DNA of 45,366 bases from Bacteroidales bacterium (GCA_022653735.1 JALCSU010000015.1:1-45366), one strand, 5' to 3'; positions 8,715-17,301 are shown, counted from the stretch's first letter. Translations and numbers: made by a program. The notes: generated by a model from the letters alone, not told the origin.

Positions 8715-10535
8715 ATGAATATTTTTTCTCAACGGATAGAACTGGTCCGCTCCATGCTTCGTGCCAAGGACTGGGATGCCATTGTCATTACTGGTTCTGA
8801 TCCCCATGGCAGTGAATATCAGGCCCCGCGCTGGCATCAGATAGAGTGGGTCTCTGGCTACTCTGGCGAGGGAGATTTAGTGATTACCCTTGACAGTGCA
8901 GGTCTTTGGACAGATTCTCGTTATTTCATTCAGGCAGAACGGCAGCTGCCTGGAACGGGCATTGATCTGCATAAGACACGGGTGCCGGATCAGGTGCTCA
9001 TTCCGCAATGGCTCGCTGAGCAATTCGAGGGCTACGATGATGCCGTGGTGGCAGTGGACGGCTTGTCGCAGAGTGCTTCTTCGGTGCTTGACATCGTTAA
9101 GACTTTCGGAGGAGAGGTCACGATCGTGAATGCCCCCGATTTCATGAATGCTTTCTGGAAAGACAGGCCTGCGGTGCCAGCCGCTCCGGTTTCCGTGCTG
9201 GATGTGAAATACGCTGGCTGGTCTAGGGAACAAAAGATTTCTTGGCTTCGTAAATGGCTTGGAGAGAAAGGCTTTGATGCCATCTTGCTTACAGCTCTAG
9301 ACGAGATTGCATGGATGCTGAATGTGCGTGGGAGCGACATAGCCTACAACCCTGTAGTGATGTCCTATCTACTGGTTAGCACGGACGATGTAAGATGGTT
9401 CGTTAGAAAACCTTCGCTGAATGCAGGCGGGCAGGGCACCGAAGGGGCATTTGACGAAGTCCAGGAAAGCGGAATAATCATTGATGATTATTCCGATGTC
9501 GGCCTGGCTCTGTCAGATCTGATGAACGATGACTATTTTGGCAAGCTGTACGTAGACGTTTCCTCATTGAACTACGACCTTTATAATGTTCTGAAAGATA
9601 GCGGGCAGAGTAGTAAAGTCATGTCGGGGAAATCACCTGTTGCTCTTCGCAAGGCCGTTAAGAACGAGGTAGAGATAGAGTGCATGCGGAAGGCTCATCT
9701 GGAGGACGGGCTGGCGATGGAGAGGTTCCTTTACTGGCTGGACAAGATGATGGAGAGCGGGGACACGGTTTCTGAATATGCTGCCTCGGAGAAGCTGCAC
9801 GAGTTTCGCCGTGCCATTCCGGGCTTCCGCGGGGAAAGTTTCGAGACCATTTCCGCTTATGAGGCGAATGCCGCTCTCCCGCATTACGTCACCCCTTCTG
9901 AGAGTTCTGCGGAGATGTTCTCGGAGGGTCTTTATCTTTGCGATTCCGGTGGACAGTACCTCTATGGCACTACTGACATCACTCGGACCGTGCCACTTGG
10001 CTCCTGCACCGCCTTGGAGCGGGAAGACTACACGCTTGTGCTAAAAGCCCACATCGACTTGGCTATGGCAGTATTTCCTTATGGTACAGCTGGCTGTCAG
10101 ATAGACGCCTTAGCGCGAGAACCGCTTTGGCGGTCGCTCCGGAATTTCGGTCATGGGACTGGCCACGGAGTGGGATTCTACCTGAACGTGCATGAGGGGC
10201 CGCAGGACATCCGCCAGAATTTCAACAGTCAGCCACTACTGCCTGGCATGATAACTTCCGATGAGCCTGGGATATACAGGGAAGGGCAGTTCGGCATCCG
10301 TCACGAGAACCTTCTGCTGACGGTTGATGCCGGTACCAATGAATTCGGACATTGGCTCAGGTTCGAGCCGCTCACCCTCTGCCATTTCGACACTTCAGTA
10401 ATCCTTAAGGACCTGATGGACAAAGCTGAGATCGACTGGCTAAATGAATATAACGCCGGCGTGTTCACGGCTCTCTCCTCGCACCTTCCACGCGAGATCG
10501 CTCACTGGCTTCGTGACAAGACCAAGCCGATATAA
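8715..10535 (+). CDS. pepP: Xaa-Pro aminopeptidase (aminopeptidase P, M24B)
   Basis: 606 aa, the three-domain form like eukaryotic XPNPEP1: two creatinase N-like domains (about 1-310) and a pita-bread metallopeptidase domain. All dinuclear metal ligands are present: D410 and D421 (LCDSGGQ, TTDITRT), H484 (GTGHGVG), E517 (TSDEPGIY) and E531 (IRHENLL). It removes N-terminal residues next to proline in the cytoplasm. The ATG directly follows the stop of the small-protein gene, so it may be transcribed with the YtxH/holin unit. Confidence 0.93.
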   Translation: MNIFSQRIELVRSMLRAKDWDAIVITGSDPHGSEYQAPRWHQIEWVSGYSGEGDLVITLDSAGLWTDSRYFIQAERQLPGTGIDLHKTRVPDQVLIPQWLAEQFEGYDDAVVAVDGLSQSASSVLDIVKTFGGEVTIVNAPDFMNAFWKDRPAVPAAPVSVLDVKYAGWSREQKISWLRKWLGEKGFDAILLTALDEIAWMLNVRGSDIAYNPVVMSYLLVSTDDVRWFVRKPSLNAGGQGTEGAFDEVQESGIIIDDYSDVGLALSDLMNDDYFGKLYVDVSSLNYDLYNVLKDSGQSSKVMSGKSPVALRKAVKNEVEIECMRKAHLEDGLAMERFLYWLDKMMESGDTVSEYAASEKLHEFRRAIPGFRGESFETISAYEANAALPHYVTPSESSAEMFSEGLYLCDSGGQYLYGTTDITRTVPLGSCTALEREDYTLVLKAHIDLAMAVFPYGTAGCQIDALAREPLWRSLRNFGHGTGHGVGFYLNVHEGPQDIRQNFNSQPLLPGMITSDEPGIYREGQFGIRHENLLLTVDAGTNEFGHWLRFEPLTLCHFDTSVILKDLMDKAEIDWLNEYNAGVFTALSSHLPREIAHWLRDKTKPI

Positions 10536-10624
10536 ATTTCTGGTAGTAGAATCCTTGCTCTTGAATGATGGCAAGAAGATAGTTATGGACCGTTATCGGT
10601 CAGTTCTTTCCCACGAAACCTTTG

Positions 10625-11626
10625 TCAATGGGAAGAACCCGTTAATTTTAATACCTCGTCAACAGTCAACCCTAATCTGTCGGCAACTTCATCGATAGTC
10701 ATTCCTGAGGCGATCAGGCAATTCAATATTTCGGCACGACCTTTCTGCATGCCTTCTTTCATGCCCTTGGCCATGCCTTCTTCCATGCCCTTGGCCATGC
10801 CTTCTCTCAGCCCTTTTTCGAGGCCTTCCTTAACGCCTTTTTCGACCTGTTCGCCGACATACTCGTCTATGTCCCATTGAGTAAGCATATCTTTCTCGTA
10901 TTTAATTACTTCATGTGGAGCGAATTTAGCAATTTCCGCCTTCTCAAACAACAGCTCGAAGAACTTCCCCTGAAGATATTCCGGCCTGTTCCGGAAGGTC
11001 CTCATGTTGTGAAGCGCGAAGCAAAGCTTGTCCAGGGCCGTCGCCCTCGGGTCAGCCGGATCATGGTATTTCGGAAGCTCCAGGGTGATGAATTTCAGCC
11101 TGTCCGTGAAAGGACGCCCGCCGTCAACGTCCAGCAAGGCATACTCGTGTCTGATGGCATCGGATTGCGCATTGTCGTCGTAGTCCATTAGCGCTATGAC
11201 GTAAGACTGCGGGAAGGAATAGTCCCACTTATCGGACTCTCGGTTCATCAGTCCTATGCCGAACTGCTCCTGGACAATGTATGTTGAATAAGCGAGGAGC
11301 CTGTCATGGAAGTTCCTGACCTTGAGCGCCTGCATCTCTACGGCGAACCGCGTGCCTGTCGTCTCGTCGTAGCACTCCACGTCCACGCGGATGCCGTGTC
11401 CTTCCGGAAATCCATTCTGGTGCTCCTGAGGAGAGTATTTGATGGAAGAAATATTCCTCTCCGGGATCAGTTCCTGGAGAAGGAAGATCATCAGGTCGGG
11501 GAATCGCTCATCGCCGAAAAGTTTCTTGAACACGGTGTCGGTGATGATGTCGGCGTATTTTTGGAGGAGGACCATCTCATGGACCTGCCTCCTGCGGAAC
11601 GAGTCCGGATAGCTAAGCTTTGTCAT
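10625..11626 (-). CDS. Rpn-family PD-(D/E)XK nuclease / transposase-like protein
   Basis: 333 aa. The N-terminus (KYADIITDTVFKKLFGDE) and the PD-(D/E)XK core (VDVECYDE ... FAVEMQ, with D and ExQ catalytic residues near 80-98) are those of the Rpn/YhgA 'recombination-promoting nuclease' family, abundant in Bacteroidota. The C-terminal region (about 258-300) is a run of near-identical EGM/AKGM units (EGLEKGLREGMAKGMEEGMA), a low-complexity helix typical of the family, followed by a short helical tail resembling an HTH (GMTIDEVADRLGLTVDEVLK). E. coli Rpn proteins stimulate RecA-independent recombination and cleave DNA; some are phage-defence genes. It stands alone on the minus strand. Confidence 0.88.
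   Translation of the reverse strand: MTKLSYPDSFRRRQVHEMVLLQKYADIITDTVFKKLFGDERFPDLMIFLLQELIPERNISSIKYSPQEHQNGFPEGHGIRVDVECYDETTGTRFAVEMQALKVRNFHDRLLAYSTYIVQEQFGIGLMNRESDKWDYSFPQSYVIALMDYDDNAQSDAIRHEYALLDVDGGRPFTDRLKFITLELPKYHDPADPRATALDKLCFALHNMRTFRNRPEYLQGKFFELLFEKAEIAKFAPHEVIKYEKDMLTQWDIDEYVGEQVEKGVKEGLEKGLREGMAKGMEEGMAKGMKEGMQKGRAEILNCLIASGMTIDEVADRLGLTVDEVLKLTGSSH
10740..10830 (-). repeat. Intragenic tandem repeat coding the EGM/AKGM units of the Rpn protein
   Basis: Units of about 24 bp built from GCCCTTGGCCATGCCTTC and GCCTTCTTTCATGCCC on the plus strand repeat back to back. The units encode alternating EGM and KGM tripeptides. Copy number is likely variable between strains through slippage. 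Confidence 0.8.
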
Positions 11627-11914
11627 AATTAAGTTTTTTCGGCAAGATAGGCCTAGGAAACGTAAAAATCTTCAAGAAAAAGAAATTCCGTGCATTAAAA
11701 CAGAAATTATTTTTCTTTATGCCACGTAAAAAAATTCAGATCCTCAAAATTTTTATGCGCATGATGCCTCCTGCAATCGCCATTCGCATCTGCTGAGGCA
11801 CGCTATCCGCAATGCCTTAAGAAGCTGGGGTGAGGATGCTGGCTGCGACGATGTTGGAGATGATGGCGCCAGCTATGCTTTCTTACATCTCCACACGTAC
11901 GTGATGTAAAGTGA
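11627..11914. other. Intergenic region, no gene found
   Basis: 288 bp. The Rpn-proximal part is AT-rich and probably holds that gene's promoter, though I find no clean TAnnTTTG. At 11883-11909 there is a TTACATC/GATGTAA inverted repeat with a CACGTACGTG palindrome in its loop, just after the stop of the lipoprotein gene (minus strand); it could end that transcript but has no T-run. Confidence 0.5.
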
Positions 11915-12352
11915 CTATTTCACGGCATACATGACGGCGCCGATTTTCTTATCATTGCACCATAAATGTACTTTGGTGCCATAATCATCGGTGAGAAAAG
12001 AGATTATTTCCCAGGTCTGGTCTGGAACTTCAGTGACCTTGCCTCCGGTGCAGTAGGTCAGGTTTCCTATGAATGTCAGACCCTCGACAAGCTCAAAACC
12101 AGAACCTTCTCCAGCGCGAAGCATGAAATATTCGCTCATGTCGTCGTTGCCGACCCTGAACATTCCACGTTTTCTATTGAAGCTCAGCTGGCAACGGGCA
12201 GCATCGTAGGACATTATCACGTTGCCGTCCGACATAAGGCAGATGTCCGTCTGGTTTTTGAAGGCCTTTGGCGCCCCGCTGCCATCCTTCGTGCACCCCG
12301 CCGCGACGATGGCAAGGATGAATATCAATATATTGAATATTGTTTTTTTCAT
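11915..12352 (-). CDS. Small lipoprotein of unknown function
   Basis: 145 aa with a lipoprotein signal (MKKTIFNILIFILAIVAAGC, lipobox AAGC; Cys20 lipidated). The mature part is beta-rich (CLMSDGNVIMSYDAARCQLS, GMFRVGNDDMSEYFML) with several cysteines. I do not recognise a family. The ATG overlaps the TGA of the upstream M6 protease gene (ATGA at 12349-12352), so the two are translationally coupled; this suggests an outer-membrane partner, possibly an inhibitor or anchor of the protease, which is inference from position only. Confidence 0.75.
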   Translation of the reverse strand: MKKTIFNILIFILAIVAAGCTKDGSGAPKAFKNQTDICLMSDGNVIMSYDAARCQLSFNRKRGMFRVGNDDMSEYFMLRAGEGSGFELVEGLTFIGNLTYCTGGKVTEVPDQTWEIISFLTDDYGTKVHLWCNDKKIGAVMYAVK

Positions 12353-14529
12353 TTTACAGTCACTGTTTTAATTATTTTCTCAGTCGTGCCATCTTCGTAA
12401 GTTATGGCTGCCTTCAAGATGCCGCTCTCTGTCAAAGTCCAGTAGCAATCGTCTTCGAGGCTTATCGCCGTGCCATTCAAGGTCCATTTTACCGTGCCCT
12501 TTTCCTGCAGGTTCGCCACCCTTAGAGGTAGCCTTGATCCAGAGCTATAAGAGCCATCGGAATTCCTGCCGGAAACAGGCAAGATGATATAAGGCTGGGT
12601 ATCTGGCATCACATCCTTAGTCGACAAGACGCCGCTATATTCTTTGCTTTTGTTGCCAGAAGAATCGGTGAAATATATATTCAATGAATATTCCGTAGCA
12701 TGGCTCAGGTAATCCGCAAGATAAGCGTACTTGCCTTTTTCGTATGGCTTTACTTCCACCGCCTCGCTTGTGGAATCTTTTTTCGCTACGACGATGTAAG
12801 CCGAGCCGTCATAGGTCGTGTCGCTGCAGCTCCAGTTGATTATGACAGCGTCCTGATAAATGTCTGTGGCATTCACTACTGGTTCCATGTCAAGTTCGCT
12901 GCCACTCTCTATCAAAGTCAGGCTTGCCGTCTCGCCATTCAAAGCAATGTTGCCAATCTTGTATTTTGGCTCTTTCCCATTCCACATTGAATATTTCGAA
13001 TTCGAGTCTTTATTGAGGAAAGTTGTCGTGCCAACAGGGAAATACGGTAGGGCATCGGTAGAGTTTCTGTAGGTGATCATATCTGCGCAAGGGTGTGCTG
13101 GGTTTGCGTTCACTACATTAGCGGTCCAACGTTGCGCGGCAGTAAGATTCCCTTCAGCATCGTTCTCGGACATATCCACATGATAGGCTCCGATGCCATA
13201 ATTCATTTCTTTCAGATATGCGTTCCAGCCATCCGCAGTCCTATATTCAATCAGGAATACTTCATTCGGCGTGTCAGTTTCCATAATCAGGTACGGATGT
13301 CCGCTGCCGTTGACGGGCTGCAATGTGATTCCACCTTCGGTTGAAACTGTAGTGGAGCTTCCCAGGCCAAGTACATAATAATCCATCGCATCATAACCTA
13401 TCGGGCAGTCGCCATCGTAGCAGTAGCATCCTGTGGCCATCACGGAGGTCGCCATCCACGCAGGCTCGTAGTCTCCTCCACTTTCACTATCATCTGTGTC
13501 ATAGATGTCCATCAGACCCAGATTATGGCTGAGCTCGTGACAGAATACTCCAATGTCCGAAATTTTTGATTCTGTCCCACGGCATTCGCAGCAGATATTG
13601 TAACCAGTTATTTTTACCCCATCCAGGGTTAAATCCGCTCCTTCATATTCCAGATTCCATTGGTGGGACCAGATGCAGTCTTCTCCACCGCCTGACTCTT
13701 CTCCATTGCCGGCCATGATCAAGCTTACCGCATCTACTTTTCCATCCCCGTCAGCATCGTATTGCGAGAAATCTACGCCTGCCTGGTCAGCCAGCTCGCA
13801 TGCCTCCATCAATGCTTTGTACGCATTCGCATCGTCATTGCCCCCATAATATGCACGTTTCTTAGAGAGTCTTACGATGGTAGGCGCCACGTCAAATTGA
13901 AAATCGTAGAATTCACCTAGCTGGTCATTGAAATAGTCGCTGACGCTGCCGTAATTGTTATAGCCTTCCTGGGTGAACAGGTTAACGCATTGTTGCCTCG
14001 TATGGGAGTATGCCACGTCGGCATATTCACCGAGGATGACAAGCACTTTCATCTGCTTCTTCGTGTCCTCCTGTGGATTGATGCTCTGCATCTCTAGCGT
14101 CCTCTGCTGGAGAGCCGTCTGCCGAATTTGCTGCTTCTTAAGAGCCATCTGGCGAATGATTTGTCGAGGAATATATTGGCTGGCATTCAGGATGCTCGAT
14201 GGCGCTTTCTTGTCACCGACAGCATAACCTGAATTGCTCAACGTTCCATCCGGCTCGTACAAGGCGTAGCAGATAGTGCCGTCAATGCTCCTCGTGACAG
14301 CATGGCCGCTTATGTCGGTCATGTAATGCCCGAATTCATCGCCGTGAATCCTTATCTGAATCTTCGTCCCATCAGGCTGAGTAACAGTTATAGGCCACGG
14401 ATATGCCGGCCTCGCATCCGCCCTCTGCCACAGTGGCAGCAGGAGCATCATTGCCAGGATTAATTTTGCTGCCGCAGATCGGCCTTTCGCAACGATGAAG
14501 CAGCCTATCATATTTCTAGTGTCAGTCAT
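12349..14529 (-). CDS. Secreted M6-family metalloprotease
   Basis: 726 aa. Signal-like segment at about 20-40 (KLILAMMLLLPLWQRADA). An N-terminal propeptide-like domain (about 41-150: ITVTQPDGTKIQIRIHGDEF) is followed by an M6 catalytic domain with the zinc motif HELSHNLGLMDIYD (331-344: H331, E332, H335). A DADGDGKVDA calcium-binding loop precedes it (about 258-267). After about residue 555 comes a fibronectin-III-like domain and a C-terminal Ig-like segment ending KIIKTVTVK. Related proteases (immune inhibitor A, PrtV) degrade host or food proteins. The protein is coupled to a lipoprotein gene and is probably exported to the outer surface. Confidence 0.9.
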   Translation of the reverse strand: MTDTRNMIGCFIVAKGRSAAAKLILAMMLLLPLWQRADARPAYPWPITVTQPDGTKIQIRIHGDEFGHYMTDISGHAVTRSIDGTICYALYEPDGTLSNSGYAVGDKKAPSSILNASQYIPRQIIRQMALKKQQIRQTALQQRTLEMQSINPQEDTKKQMKVLVILGEYADVAYSHTRQQCVNLFTQEGYNNYGSVSDYFNDQLGEFYDFQFDVAPTIVRLSKKRAYYGGNDDANAYKALMEACELADQAGVDFSQYDADGDGKVDAVSLIMAGNGEESGGGEDCIWSHQWNLEYEGADLTLDGVKITGYNICCECRGTESKISDIGVFCHELSHNLGLMDIYDTDDSESGGDYEPAWMATSVMATGCYCYDGDCPIGYDAMDYYVLGLGSSTTVSTEGGITLQPVNGSGHPYLIMETDTPNEVFLIEYRTADGWNAYLKEMNYGIGAYHVDMSENDAEGNLTAAQRWTANVVNANPAHPCADMITYRNSTDALPYFPVGTTTFLNKDSNSKYSMWNGKEPKYKIGNIALNGETASLTLIESGSELDMEPVVNATDIYQDAVIINWSCSDTTYDGSAYIVVAKKDSTSEAVEVKPYEKGKYAYLADYLSHATEYSLNIYFTDSSGNKSKEYSGVLSTKDVMPDTQPYIILPVSGRNSDGSYSSGSRLPLRVANLQEKGTVKWTLNGTAISLEDDCYWTLTESGILKAAITYEDGTTEKIIKTVTVK

Positions 14530-14633
14530 TTCTTTCTAATAAATAGAATGAATATATTTTCGTAAAATTATCCCAAATTTGGCTATTTTTCAAATATTTC
14601 AGGTTATGCATAAACCAAGGATCAGAGAAAAAC

Positions 14634-14670
14634 AAAAAAAGTTGCGTACCTTGTTGATATGCAACTTTTT
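14634..14670 (-). terminator. Rho-independent terminator downstream of the trpB gene
   Basis: AAAAAGTTGC and GCAACTTTTT form a perfect 10-bp inverted repeat around a 15-nt loop, with T-runs on both strands, so it works in either direction. It lies 56 nt after the trpB stop and before the M6 gene. Confidence 0.8.
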
Positions 14671-14725
14671 CTCTGCGGAATAGCTAGCCGCTGACGCTAG
14701 GCTCTGTGGAAATCTTCAGGATGAG

Positions 14726-16090
14726 CTATTTATTCAGCGCATCTGTTGACTTGATGTATTTCTGCAGTTCTTCATCGGAGATGTCGTAGTTGCGCATCTC
14801 GCCCGAGAAGTACTGGTCATATGCGCTCATGTCTACCATCCCATGGCCGGAGAGGTTGAACAAAATCGTCTTTCCCTCGCCGGTTTCTTTGCATTTCAGG
14901 GCTTCCTTGATTGTTGCGGCGATGGCATGGCAGGATTCCGGAGCAGGGATGATGCCTTCTGTCCTTGCGAACATCACTCCAGCCTTGAATGAGTCCAGCT
15001 GTTCGATGTCAACGGCTTCCATGTATCCGTCTTTCATAAGCTGGGACATGATGACACCTGCGCCATGATAGCGAAGGCCGCCGGCGTGAATGGAGGCTGG
15101 TTTGAAATCGTGACCTAGGGTGTACATGGGCAGCAGCGGAGTGAGTCCGGCCTCATCGCCGAAGTCATATTCAAATTTACCTCTTGTCAGCTTAGGGCAT
15201 GATGCTGGTTCAGCAGCGATGAAGCGAGTCTTCTTCCCTTCCTGAATATTATGCCTCATGAATGGGTAGGTTATGCCGCTGAAATTCGAGCCTCCGCCGA
15301 AGCAAGCTATCACTATGTCTGGATATTCCCCGGCAAGCTCCATCTGCTTTTCCGCCTCCAGACCGATGACCGTCTGGTGCAGGCACACATGGTTCAGCAC
15401 AGAGCCTAAGGTGTATTTGCAGTTCGGTGTCGATACAGCCAGCTCTATGGCTTCGGATATAGCGCAGCCCAGCGAGCCTTGGTCATTGGGATTAGCCGTG
15501 ATTATGTCCTTTCCGGCCCTGGTTGACATCGATGGCGAAGGAGTTATCGTGGCTCCAAAGGTCTCCATGATGGAACGCCTGTAGGGTTTTTGTTCGTAGC
15601 TGACCTTAACCATGTACACGGCGCACTCCAGGCCGAATTTCTTGGCGGCATACGAAAGAGCTCCGCCCCATTGGCCTGCGCCAGTTTCCGTCGTGATGTT
15701 GGTGATGCCTTGCTGCTTGGCATAATAAGCCTGCGCAAGGGCGGAGTTCAGTTTATGAGAGCCCGCAGGAGATACGCTTTCATTCTTGAAATATATATGC
15801 GCCGGAGTGCCTATGGCGGCCTCTAAATCATAAGCTCTGACCAGAGGAGTGCATCTGTAGACGGCATATTGCTCCCTGACAGGCTCTGGAATAGGAATCC
15901 ATTCATCTTTTTGGTTCAGTTCCTGATTTGCGCATTCCTCGCAGAAAATAGGGTAGAGGTCCTGTGGTTTCAGCGCTTCGTGGGTAACTGGATTTAAGAT
16001 TGGCAAGGGTTTGTTGGGCATTACTGCCTGCATATTGAACCATGCAGTGGGGATTTCGCTCTCTGGGAGCAAGAATTTCTTCTGTTTCAT
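14726..16090 (-). CDS. trpB: Tryptophan synthase beta chain, TrpB2 type
   Basis: 454 aa, longer than canonical TrpB (about 400). PLP is bound through K113 in SPAGSHKLNS; the TETGAGQWG loop (134-142) and a GGGSN phosphate-binding motif (in ACFGGGSNFSGI) are present. Length and the N-terminal extension place it in the TrpB2 group, which condenses indole and serine, often without a TrpA partner. No trpA or other trp gene is next to it and it sits between terminators, so it is probably a stand-alone indole-salvage enzyme. Confidence 0.92.
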   Translation of the reverse strand: MKQKKFLLPESEIPTAWFNMQAVMPNKPLPILNPVTHEALKPQDLYPIFCEECANQELNQKDEWIPIPEPVREQYAVYRCTPLVRAYDLEAAIGTPAHIYFKNESVSPAGSHKLNSALAQAYYAKQQGITNITTETGAGQWGGALSYAAKKFGLECAVYMVKVSYEQKPYRRSIMETFGATITPSPSMSTRAGKDIITANPNDQGSLGCAISEAIELAVSTPNCKYTLGSVLNHVCLHQTVIGLEAEKQMELAGEYPDIVIACFGGGSNFSGITYPFMRHNIQEGKKTRFIAAEPASCPKLTRGKFEYDFGDEAGLTPLLPMYTLGHDFKPASIHAGGLRYHGAGVIMSQLMKDGYMEAVDIEQLDSFKAGVMFARTEGIIPAPESCHAIAATIKEALKCKETGEGKTILFNLSGHGMVDMSAYDQYFSGEMRNYDISDEELQKYIKSTDALNK

Positions 16091-16124
16091 TCGTTGATTA
16101 GTTAATTATGGTTGAAATATACGA

Positions 16125-16150
16125 AAAAAGGCCGGCTCTGTGGCCGACCT
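16125..16150 (-). terminator. Rho-independent terminator after sdhC
   Basis: On the minus strand GGTCGGC-CACAGA-GCCGGCC followed by TTTTTT, starting 27 nt after the sdhC stop. It closes the sdhC transcript before trpB. Confidence 0.88.
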
Positions 16151-16176
16151 GATAATTTTCTTCAAGGATTACTCGA

Positions 16177-16869
16177 TTACATTAGTGCTTGTGCTTGGAA
16201 AAATCCATTAAGCGCCACTATTATGAAAGCGAGAACAATCAGCGTTGCGACCACTATGCCGATTACCTTCAACCTCTTGAACCAGACTCCGTTATCCCAT
16301 CCAACGGTGTGGAACATGCTCCAGAATCCATGTGTCAGGTGGAACCAGATAGCCACGAACCAGATGATGTAGAGTAGGAGAATCCACCATCGTCCGAAAT
16401 AATTCACCAGAAGGAGATAAGGGTCAACGCGTTCAGCTCCCATGAAATCCTGGAGCTGCATGTTTGCCCAGAAGTGGGTGAGATGGATGAAGAGGATGCC
16501 TAGGATTATGATTCCCAGCACGAACATGTTCTGGGATGCCCAAGAATCGGCGGCTCCTTTGCGGCCTGCTTCATAACGTTTGAGACCTCCGCGGGCTTGC
16601 ACGTTCTTCCAAGAAATCCATACTCCATAGATTATGTGAACGATGAAGCCTAACGCAAGGACTGGGACCATAATGGTTACGATTGGGAGCGACATGAAAT
16701 CGCATCCCAATGCGAACAGGCCGTCGGGGTCTCCGAATCTGCCTGTGAAGCTGTCAATCACGGAAAAGAAGTTGATGGTGACATGCAATCCGAGGAAGAT
16801 GATTAGAAATGCTCCGCTCACTGCTTGGATGAACTTTCTTCCGATAGAATAATGAAATGCGTTAGCCAT
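16177..16869 (-). CDS. sdhC: Succinate dehydrogenase/fumarate reductase cytochrome b558 subunit, orphan
   Basis: 230 aa with five hydrophobic helices and the histidines expected for two b-type hemes (GLHVTINFF, IVHIIYGVW, FIHLTHFWA, FHLTHGFWSMFH). This is the b558-type SdhC/FrdC membrane anchor of Bacteroidota and delta/epsilon groups, which exchanges electrons with the quinone pool. In relatives sdhA and sdhB follow directly in the same operon. Here a strong terminator and trpB follow instead, and no flavoprotein or iron-sulfur subunit is in the window. The ATG is only 18 nt from the 3' end of tRNA-Met, leaving no room for an own promoter. Confidence 0.9.
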   Translation of the reverse strand: MANAFHYSIGRKFIQAVSGAFLIIFLGLHVTINFFSVIDSFTGRFGDPDGLFALGCDFMSLPIVTIMVPVLALGFIVHIIYGVWISWKNVQARGGLKRYEAGRKGAADSWASQNMFVLGIIILGILFIHLTHFWANMQLQDFMGAERVDPYLLLVNYFGRWWILLLYIIWFVAIWFHLTHGFWSMFHTVGWDNGVWFKRLKVIGIVVATLIVLAFIIVALNGFFQAQALM

Positions 16870-16887
16870 TACAGTAATAATTTGTAG

Positions 16888-16961
16888 TAGCGGGAGTGGG
16901 GCATGATCCCACGACCTCCGGATTATGAATCCGACGCTCTAACCAGCTGAGCTACCCCGCC
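16888..16961 (-). tRNA. tRNA-Met (anticodon CAT)
   Basis: 74 nt folding as a cloverleaf: acceptor GGCGGGG/TCCCGCT (G-T at both ends), D-stem GCTC/GAGC, anticodon stem TCGGA/TCCGG with loop TTCATAA, T-stem GTGGG/CCCAC, discriminator A73, no encoded CCA. Paired 1-72 and the D-loop fit an elongator Met tRNA (a CAT tRNA-Ile modified to lysidine cannot be excluded). The T-loop reads ATCATGC instead of TTCRANY. Confidence 0.88.
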
Positions 16962-17105
16962 TTATTTGAGGGGGCTCTGCCCCCTACTATCCCCTGCGGC
17001 CTTTCCGCCTTTCCGTATTTGCTTGGCTGTGCGCCTCGCAAATACCCGGCCCGGCCGGTCGCATGACCGCGACTTGGAGCTTCGTTCTCCAAAAGGCCTT
17101 TCATC
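16962..17105. repeat. Hairpin-rich tRNA spacer
   Basis: The spacer between the two tRNA genes is GC-rich and holds a GGGGGCTCTGCCCCC palindrome (16970-16984) and a GTATTTGC/GCAAATAC inverted repeat (17015-17022 and 17038-17045) plus a CCGGCCCGGCCGG block. No gene is supported; a minus-strand open frame spans both tRNAs and is spurious. Confidence 0.55.
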
Positions 17106-17143
17106 AAAAAGGCACGGACGGTTGTCCGGCAAACGCCCGTGCC
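17106..17143 (-). terminator. Rho-independent terminator after tRNA-Gln
   Basis: On the minus strand the stem GGCACGG...CCGTGCC with an inner GGAC/GTCC helix is followed by TTTTTGATG. It begins 6 nt after the tRNA-Gln 3' end. Confidence 0.85.
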
Positions 17144-17148
17144 TGAAG

Positions 17149-17219
17149 TTGAGATAGAAGGATTCGAACCCTCACTGACAGAGCCAGAATCTGTAGTGCT
17201 ACCATTACACCATATCTCA
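17149..17219 (-). tRNA. tRNA-Gln (anticodon CTG)
   Basis: 71 nt cloverleaf: acceptor TGAGATA/TATCTCA, D-stem GTGT..GCAC, anticodon stem ACAGA/TCTGT with loop TTCTGGC (anticodon CTG), T-arm with canonical TTCGAAT, discriminator A73, no encoded CCA. Confidence 0.93.
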
Positions 17220-17253
17220 ATGAGACGACCGCAGTCGACCTGCAATCGGTTTG

Positions 17254-17284
17254 CAAAAATATAGATTAATCCTGAAATGTCAAA
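17254..17284 (-). promoter_or_regulatory. Promoter of tRNA-Gln
   Basis: On the minus strand TTTG (17284-17281), a 19-nt spacer, then TATTTTTG (17261-17254): an exact match to the Bacteroides TTTG-N19-TAnnTTTG promoter. Predicted start is about 28 nt before the tRNA. It lies just after the stop of the chorismatase gene. Confidence 0.8.
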
Positions 17285-17301
17285 ATTTGTTTAAGAATTC
17301 T

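Noticed and set aside
10607..10636. TTCTTTCCCA/TGGGAAGAA as terminator after aminopeptidase P
   Set aside because: Long loop, no T-run, and it overlaps the 3' end of the Rpn gene.
16952..17245. 97-aa open frame over the tRNA genes
   Set aside because: It runs through tRNA-Gln and its terminator.
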